Source: Nitrososphaeria archaeon (GTDB lineage Archaea; Thermoproteota; Nitrososphaeria; JACIWG01). From it: a stretch of 9,288 nt of DNA. Shown here piece by piece: positions 5,600-9,288 of the stretch. Location: assembly GCA_014361085.1 (NCBI GenBank), contig JACIWG010000053.1:1-9288 (forward strand). Direction: 5' to 3'. The translations under genes were made by a program, and so were the position numbers. The notes below the pieces were generated by a model. It ran no database searches. It saw only the letters and a program-made list of their open reading frames with translations, and was not told the origin of the DNA. Each line of letters opens with the position of its first letter. Position 1 is the first letter of the stretch.

Positions 5600-5827
5600 T
5601 TACAACCTCCTCTTTCTATTTTTTCTAAAAAGCATGTAGAGTAAAAATATTGCCAAAACAACTAATATAGTGAAAATTTCAGCAAGCCCTGAAATTGTTT
5701 TAAAAACTAATCCGGCTAGAAGGCATAAGAATATTAAGGCTATTGCTAAAGTAACCTTTCTAACTCTAACTGAAAACAACAATATTATTAAAGCAAATAA
5801 GATGAAAAATGTTGTAGCGAGACTCAA
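5600..5827 (-). CDS. Small integral membrane protein with three predicted helices, unknown function
   Basis: I do not recognise a family. The 75-residue product is almost entirely hydrophobic, with three likely membrane helices at about 5-20, 25-42 and 48-67. They are separated by a basic turn (RVRK, 21-24) and followed by a basic tail (RKNRKRR, 68-74). By the positive-inside rule the C-terminus is cytoplasmic and the N-terminus outside. The start is taken as TTG at 5827-5825, supported by AGGAGA (5842-5837 on this strand) 9 bases upstream. The gene begins 19 bases after the stop of the aldo-keto reductase and looks co-transcribed with it. Its stop lies 5 bases from the convergent aldehyde oxidoreductase stop. 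The hydrophobic pattern, ribosome site and spacing favour a real gene over the antisense frame, but low complexity leaves some doubt. Confidence 0.65.
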   Translation of the reverse strand: MSLATTFFILFALIILLFSVRVRKVTLAIALIFLCLLAGLVFKTISGLAEIFTILVVLAIFLLYMLFRKNRKRRL

Positions 5828-5846
5828 ATCAGACTGTCTCCTATGT

Positions 5847-6659
5847 TCACAAGCTTCTCTTTATCATATTCAAGTCTTCTTCTCCAATTCTCCATCCTAC
5901 AGCTCCAAGGTTCTCTATCATATGCTCCCTCTTCTCAGCCTTAGGAATAGGTATTGTCTTCATTGAAATCAGATAGTTTAAGGCTATCTGATTAACTGTC
6001 TTACCATACTTTTTAGCCATTTCATCTAAAATTGTTCCCTTAACACCTTTTCCCCTCTCAAGTGGAGTATAAGCTATTATTCTAACATTATTCTGTTCCG
6101 CAAAGGGTAATAGTTCATCCTCAACCCTCCTGTCCCAAACACTATACTTCACCTCATTTGCTACAATATCATATTTTCTTGTTGCCTCTATAGCCTCTTT
6201 AAGCTGTTGAACAGAAAAGTTGCTTACACCAATATATCTAACCTTACCCTCTTCCACAAGCCTTTCTAGTGCGGAAACAGTTTCTTCTATTGGAACGTTC
6301 GGGTTAGGCCAGTGTATAAGGTATAGGTCAACATGTTTTAGCTCTAATCTTCTTAAACTGTTTTCAGCAGCCTTGAGAACGTCATCATAGTGTAAATGTG
6401 TTGGCCAGACTTTTGAGATTATAAAAAATTCTTCTCTATTAAATTTCTTTAAAGCTTTTCCCACCAGCTCCTCAGTATGTCCTCCCCCATAATATTCTGC
6501 TGTGTCTATAAGCCTGTAGCCAAGTTCAAAGGCTGTCGTCAAAACCTTAACATAATACTCGTCTCTAGAATAGTCTGGACTACTGTTTCCACCGATAAGC
6601 CATGTACCATATCCTAGTACATCAACTTCCTCATATTTTCCAATTCTAAACTTTTCCAT
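5847..6659 (-). CDS. Aldo-keto reductase
   Basis: This NADPH- or NADH-dependent cytosolic oxidoreductase has a TIM-barrel fold and reduces aldehydes or ketones to alcohols. The 270-residue product shows the family motifs in order: LGYGTWLIGG (15-24), IDTAEYYGGG (51-60) with catalytic Asp52 and Tyr57, SKVW (82-85) with Lys83, HVDLYLIHWPNP (109-120) with His116, and YIGVSNF in the middle. The C-terminal NQIALNYLISMKTIPIPKAEKREHMIENLGA stretch (quoted as NQIALNYL and IPIPKAEKREHM) is the usual cofactor-binding end. The tetrad Asp-Tyr-Lys-His is complete. The length is at the short end for the superfamily, typical of prokaryotic members. The ATG at 6659 fits a leaderless start from a TATA box about 28 bases upstream. 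It is divergent from the acetyl-CoA synthetase gene and is followed by a small membrane protein gene. Substrate unknown. Confidence 0.94.
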   Translation of the reverse strand: MEKFRIGKYEEVDVLGYGTWLIGGNSSPDYSRDEYYVKVLTTAFELGYRLIDTAEYYGGGHTEELVGKALKKFNREEFFIISKVWPTHLHYDDVLKAAENSLRRLELKHVDLYLIHWPNPNVPIEETVSALERLVEEGKVRYIGVSNFSVQQLKEAIEATRKYDIVANEVKYSVWDRRVEDELLPFAEQNNVRIIAYTPLERGKGVKGTILDEMAKKYGKTVNQIALNYLISMKTIPIPKAEKREHMIENLGAVGWRIGEEDLNMIKRSL

Positions 6660-6683
6660 ACACCATTACTTTGCCACATTTTC

Positions 6684-6691
6684 TTATAAAA
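6684..6691 (-). promoter_or_regulatory. TATA box of the aldo-keto reductase gene
   Basis: On the minus strand this reads TTTTATAA, centred about 28 bases upstream of the ATG at 6659. Purine-rich sequence but no clear Shine-Dalgarno element follows, so the transcript is probably leaderless or nearly so. Confidence 0.55.
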
Positions 6692-6696
6692 TTTTG

Positions 6697-6712
6697 GCTT
6701 TATATTTAAAGC
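6697..6712. promoter_or_regulatory. Inverted repeat in the divergent promoter region, possible operator
   Basis: GCTTTA (6697-6702) and TAAAGC (6707-6712) form perfect 6-base arms around TATT. Allowing one bulged G, the arms extend to TTGCTTTA and TAAAGCAA. The repeat lies between the TATA boxes of the two divergent genes, adjacent to the aldo-keto reductase TATA box. A regulator bound here could reach both promoters. AT-rich sequence makes chance repeats fairly likely. Confidence 0.3.
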
Positions 6713-6737
6713 AATTAGATGTGCTTACATAAATTGA

Positions 6738-6746
6738 TTTATTTAA
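6738..6746 (+). promoter_or_regulatory. TATA box of the acetyl-CoA synthetase gene
   Basis: TTTATTTAA is centred about 22 bases before the GTG at 6764 and 31 bases before the ATG at 6773. Either codon could be the first codon of a leaderless or nearly leaderless mRNA. Confidence 0.5.
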
Positions 6747-6763
6747 GACCATAGTGTAACTGT

Positions 6764-8656
6764 GTGGAGGGTATGCCACAGGAACAGGAAGTATATTATC
6801 CAAGTCAGGAGGTTTTAGAAAAGGCTTACTTAAAAGACTATAATAAATTATATGAACGTTCTCTTGAAGACTCTGAAGGTTTCTGGTCTCAGGCTGCAAG
6901 TGAACTTAGCTGGTTTAAGCCTTGGAGCCATGTTCTAGAATGGAAGTATCCTTATGCCAGATGGTTTGTTAATGGAAAATGTAATATTGTACATAATGCT
7001 CTTGACAGGCATGCTTCTTCTTGGAGGAGGAATAAGGTTGCCCTCTACTGGGAAGGTGAACCTGGTGATAAACAGATTTTAACTTATGGACAGCTTTATA
7101 GAGAAGTTAACAAACTTTCTAATGCTCTTAAAAAGCTTGGTGTACGTAAGGGTGATTTTGTAACAATATATATGCCAATATTGCCTGAGCTGGTAATCTC
7201 AATGTTAGCTTGTGCAAAGATTGGTGCAGTACACAATGTAGTATATTATGGCTATAGTGGCAGGGTTTTAAGAGAGCGGCTTATAGAGACATCATCAAAG
7301 GTTCTAATCGCTTCCAATGCAGCATATTATGCTGGCACACTTACACCAGTCTCTGGAATAATATCATATGTTCTACAGTGTCCTTCTCTAAAATATGTTC
7401 TAATAAAAAGGAGAGTGAATCTTCCAATAATTCCTGAACCTAAAGCTTCATCAAAAGACTCTCCGAAGTTCATTTACTGGGAAGACGTGGTTGAAAGTGC
7501 ACCTGATGTTTCAGAATGCGAGGTAATGGACTCAAGTGACCCTCTCTTCATAATATATACTTCTGGCACAGCAGGAAAACCTAAGGGTATTATTCATTCT
7601 CATGGCGGTTACATGGTCGGCGCCTACACTACCACAAAAATTGTTTTGGATGTGAAAGATGAAGACGTATACTGGTGTACTGCCTCACCTGGATGGATTA
7701 CAGGCCACACCTACGTCGTGTACGGTCCCCTTTTATGCGGTGCCACAATATTTGTTTATGAAGGTGACCTCAAGTACCCGTTTTCAACAAGATGGGCTAA
7801 GCTTATAGACGAATACAGGATTTCAATATTTTATACAATTCCATCAAATGTGAGAAGTTTTATACCAGCAGAGAAGGAGCTTGAACCCTATTCTCTGGAA
7901 TCACTAAGACTTTTAGCTACAGTTGGAGAACCTATTGACCCATCAACATGGAAATGGTTTTATGAAAAGGTCGGCCATAAAAGGTGTCCCGTTTTAGACA
8001 CATGGTGGCAGACTGAAACAGGTATAATACTGATTTCAGGCTTCCCCTCTTTGCCGCTTAAACCTGGTTCGGCTGGGAAACCATTTCCAACAATAAGGGC
8101 TGCCGTGATATCTCCAACTGGTGAAATTTTAAAGGAAAATGAGCGGGGCATGTTAGCCATACATGGTCCATGGCCTGGGATGATGGATGCCGTCTACCAA
8201 GACCCTAGAAAATATATTGACTATTGGGACATTGTTGAAGGATGGTATGTTACAGGAGACATTGCTTCCGTGGACAGTGATGGCTATTTTTGGATTAAAG
8301 GTCGATCTGATGATGTCATAAAAGTTTCCGGCTATAGGATAGGCACTGCTGAAATTGAAAGAGCAGTATTATCTCATCCAGCTGTACTTGATGCCGCTGC
8401 AATAGGTAAGCCTTCACCTTCAGGCAGCGATGTTATCAAAGTTTTTGTGGTATTAAGGGAAGGATGGTTTCTAGACGATATCCTGGTTGAAGAGATTAAG
8501 AGGAGGGTTGTAGAAGATGTCGGCTTAATAGCTGTACCATCAGAAATTGAAGCTTTAACCTCGCTTCCTAAAACTAGGAGTGGTAAAATATTGAGGAGGT
8601 TTCTGAGAGACCGTGAACTCGGTAAAGCATTCCCAGTGCTAGAAGAACAAGTATAG
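6764..8656 (+). CDS. acs: AMP-forming acetyl-CoA synthetase (or short-chain acyl-CoA synthetase)
   Basis: The enzyme activates acetate or a similar short acid to acyl-CoA, with ATP going to AMP and pyrophosphate. The 630-residue product has the ACS N-terminal cap (about 26-80) and the adenylate-forming core. Motifs are YTSGTAGKPKG (265-275), SPGWITGHTYVVYGPL (308-323), DTWWQTETG (412-420), YVTGDI (495-500), the hinge region GRSDDVIKVSGYRIGTAEIE (513-532) and KTRSGKI (603-609) with the catalytic Lys608. The Trp in DTWWQ and the GWITGH motif are typical of small-substrate enzymes, so acetate or propionate is most likely. Length is close to the family norm of about 650. The start is uncertain: GTG 6764 or ATG 6773, both near the TATA box; GGAGG (6766-6770) is too close to the ATG to serve it. 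It is divergent from the aldo-keto reductase and upstream of an ADP-forming acetyl-CoA synthetase gene. Confidence 0.95.
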   Translation: MEGMPQEQEVYYPSQEVLEKAYLKDYNKLYERSLEDSEGFWSQAASELSWFKPWSHVLEWKYPYARWFVNGKCNIVHNALDRHASSWRRNKVALYWEGEPGDKQILTYGQLYREVNKLSNALKKLGVRKGDFVTIYMPILPELVISMLACAKIGAVHNVVYYGYSGRVLRERLIETSSKVLIASNAAYYAGTLTPVSGIISYVLQCPSLKYVLIKRRVNLPIIPEPKASSKDSPKFIYWEDVVESAPDVSECEVMDSSDPLFIIYTSGTAGKPKGIIHSHGGYMVGAYTTTKIVLDVKDEDVYWCTASPGWITGHTYVVYGPLLCGATIFVYEGDLKYPFSTRWAKLIDEYRISIFYTIPSNVRSFIPAEKELEPYSLESLRLLATVGEPIDPSTWKWFYEKVGHKRCPVLDTWWQTETGIILISGFPSLPLKPGSAGKPFPTIRAAVISPTGEILKENERGMLAIHGPWPGMMDAVYQDPRKYIDYWDIVEGWYVTGDIASVDSDGYFWIKGRSDDVIKVSGYRIGTAEIERAVLSHPAVLDAAAIGKPSPSGSDVIKVFVVLREGWFLDDILVEEIKRRVVEDVGLIAVPSEIEALTSLPKTRSGKILRRFLRDRELGKAFPVLEEQV

Positions 8657-8684
8657 TTCATTTTATTTCCAAAAATATTTTAAC

Positions 8685-8692
8685 TTTATAAA
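8685..8692 (+). promoter_or_regulatory. Probable TATA box of the ADP-forming acetyl-CoA synthetase gene
   Basis: TTTATAAA lies in the 90-base gap between the two synthetase genes and would place a start site near 8715, about 32 bases before the TTG start at 8747. It lies between the arms of an inverted repeat, TTTTAAC (8678-8684) and GTTAAAA (8698-8704). A second AT-rich candidate, AATATATA (8706-8713), would give a shorter leader. The gap between the genes is otherwise AT-rich with no other element I can support. Confidence 0.45.
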
Positions 8693-8746
8693 ATTAGGTT
8701 AAAAATAATATATACAGTTTGTAGTAAGAGCAGTTGGGGAAGCAGC

Positions 8747-9288
8747 TTGACAAAAAATGTTATTGTTAAGGCTCTCTCTGAGGGTAGAAAGAGTCTGCTA
8801 GAACATGAGGCATACGAACTTTTATCATCATATAATATACCTGTATGCAAACATAAGCTGGTATCATCATTAGATGATGCTATTAAGGCCGCTGAAGAAA
8901 TAGGGTATCCAATTGTATTGAAGATAGTTTCTCCGGACATAATTCACAAGAGTGATGTTGGAGGTGTAAAGGTTAACATATTAAATGATGAGCAGCTAAA
9001 GGAAGAGTACATGCTCCTTTTAAAGGGTGTTAAAAGTAATGTTCCGAATGCTAGAATTGTGGGTGTGCTTGTTATGCAGATGGCTCCAAAATCGGTTGAA
9101 GTAGTTGTTGGAATGTTACGTGATCCAACCTTCGGTCCTACTGTAATGTTTGGGCTTGGAGGTGTTTTCGTTGAATTGATGAAGGATGTTGTCTTCAGAT
9201 TAGCTCCATTAACCAAAGAAGAGGCATTAGATATGATAAAAAAGATTAAAGTTTATCCACTCCTTGCAGGCTTCAGAGGCTCGAAGCC
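8747..9288 (+). CDS. acdB: ADP-forming acetyl-CoA synthetase, beta subunit (ATP-grasp), 5' part
   Basis: The enzyme converts acetyl-CoA or another acyl-CoA, ADP and phosphate to the free acid, CoA and ATP, the energy-conserving step of archaeal fermentation. The frame is open to the right edge and gives 180 residues. They match the beta subunit: LLEHEAYELLSSYNIPV (17-33), GYPIVLKIVSPDIIHKSDVGG (53-73, quoted as KIVSPDIIHKSDVGGVK, 59-75), DPTFGPTVMFGLGGVFVE (126-143) and YPLLAGFRG (170-178). His67 in IIHKSD is the conserved His that I recall as a phosphorylation site in this family. Stand-alone archaeal beta subunits have about 230 residues, so about 50 are missing. Because the protein starts directly with the ATP-grasp part, it is probably a separate subunit and not an alpha-beta fusion. 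The start is TTG at 8747 with GGGGA (8736-8740) 6 bases upstream; no ATG or GTG gives this frame nearby. Confidence 0.9.
   Translation, partial: MTKNVIVKALSEGRKSLLEHEAYELLSSYNIPVCKHKLVSSLDDAIKAAEEIGYPIVLKIVSPDIIHKSDVGGVKVNILNDEQLKEEYMLLLKGVKSNVPNARIVGVLVMQMAPKSVEVVVGMLRDPTFGPTVMFGLGGVFVELMKDVVFRLAPLTKEEALDMIKKIKVYPLLAGFRGSK

Noticed and set aside
5670..5966. Plus-strand 98-codon frame opposite the small membrane protein and the end of the aldo-keto reductase
   Set aside because: It overlaps the conserved aldo-keto reductase C-terminus and has no recognisable motif; the minus-strand frame has the better start, spacing and hydrophobic pattern.
8374..9216. Minus-strand frames opposite the end of the acetyl-CoA synthetase and the ADP-forming synthetase
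   Set aside because: The plus strand carries clear family motifs through this whole stretch, so these are shadows.

Overview
The window is archaeal chromosome. The gene order (S12, S7, EF-1 alpha, S10) is the archaeal 'str' operon. The proteins are archaeal in type, TATA boxes lie 22-29 bases upstream of starts that are often leaderless, and there is a tungsten aldehyde oxidoreductase and an ADP-forming acetyl-CoA synthetase. The EF-1 alpha sequence (for example the stretch around residues 43-80, with GDTFKYAWV and TIDLAFQKFE) resembles what I remember of Thaumarchaeota and related TACK lineages (Aigarchaeota, Bathyarchaeia). The tungsten enzyme and fermentative acetate genes suggest an anaerobic, possibly thermophilic, heterotroph. 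Lineage and lifestyle are inferences.

Region 1 (1-2788) is the translation operon. Its first gene is the outstanding feature. The ribosomal protein S12 frame begins at the left edge inside an intein. The intein's C-terminal splicing blocks end at position 229 with Gly-Asn, followed directly by Cys and the last 76 residues of S12. The missing left side must hold the S12 N-extein and the intein's N-terminal part. Complete S7, EF-1 alpha and S10 genes follow. A perfect inverted repeat covers the probable TATA box in front of EF-1 alpha, and S10 has a TTG start overlapped by the stop of a five-codon mini-ORF.

Region 2 (2789-5594) holds an apparently leaderless acylphosphatase gene. It is followed by a two-gene operon for a polyferredoxin carrying four [4Fe-4S] clusters and a tungsten aldehyde:ferredoxin oxidoreductase. 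In the oxidoreductase, Asp replaces the first Cys ligand of the usual [4Fe-4S] cluster.

Region 3 (5600-6659, minus strand) is an aldo-keto reductase followed by a small three-helix membrane protein.

Region 4 (6660-9288) has a divergent promoter region, an AMP-forming acetyl-CoA synthetase, and the start of the beta subunit of ADP-forming acetyl-CoA synthetase, cut by the right edge. The metabolic genes share a theme: aldehydes are oxidised to acids (AOR and its polyferredoxin) or reduced to alcohols (aldo-keto reductase). Acids and acyl-CoAs are interconverted in the ATP-spending direction (AMP-forming) and the ATP-yielding direction (ADP-forming). I saw no tRNA, rRNA, CRISPR array or insertion sequence.
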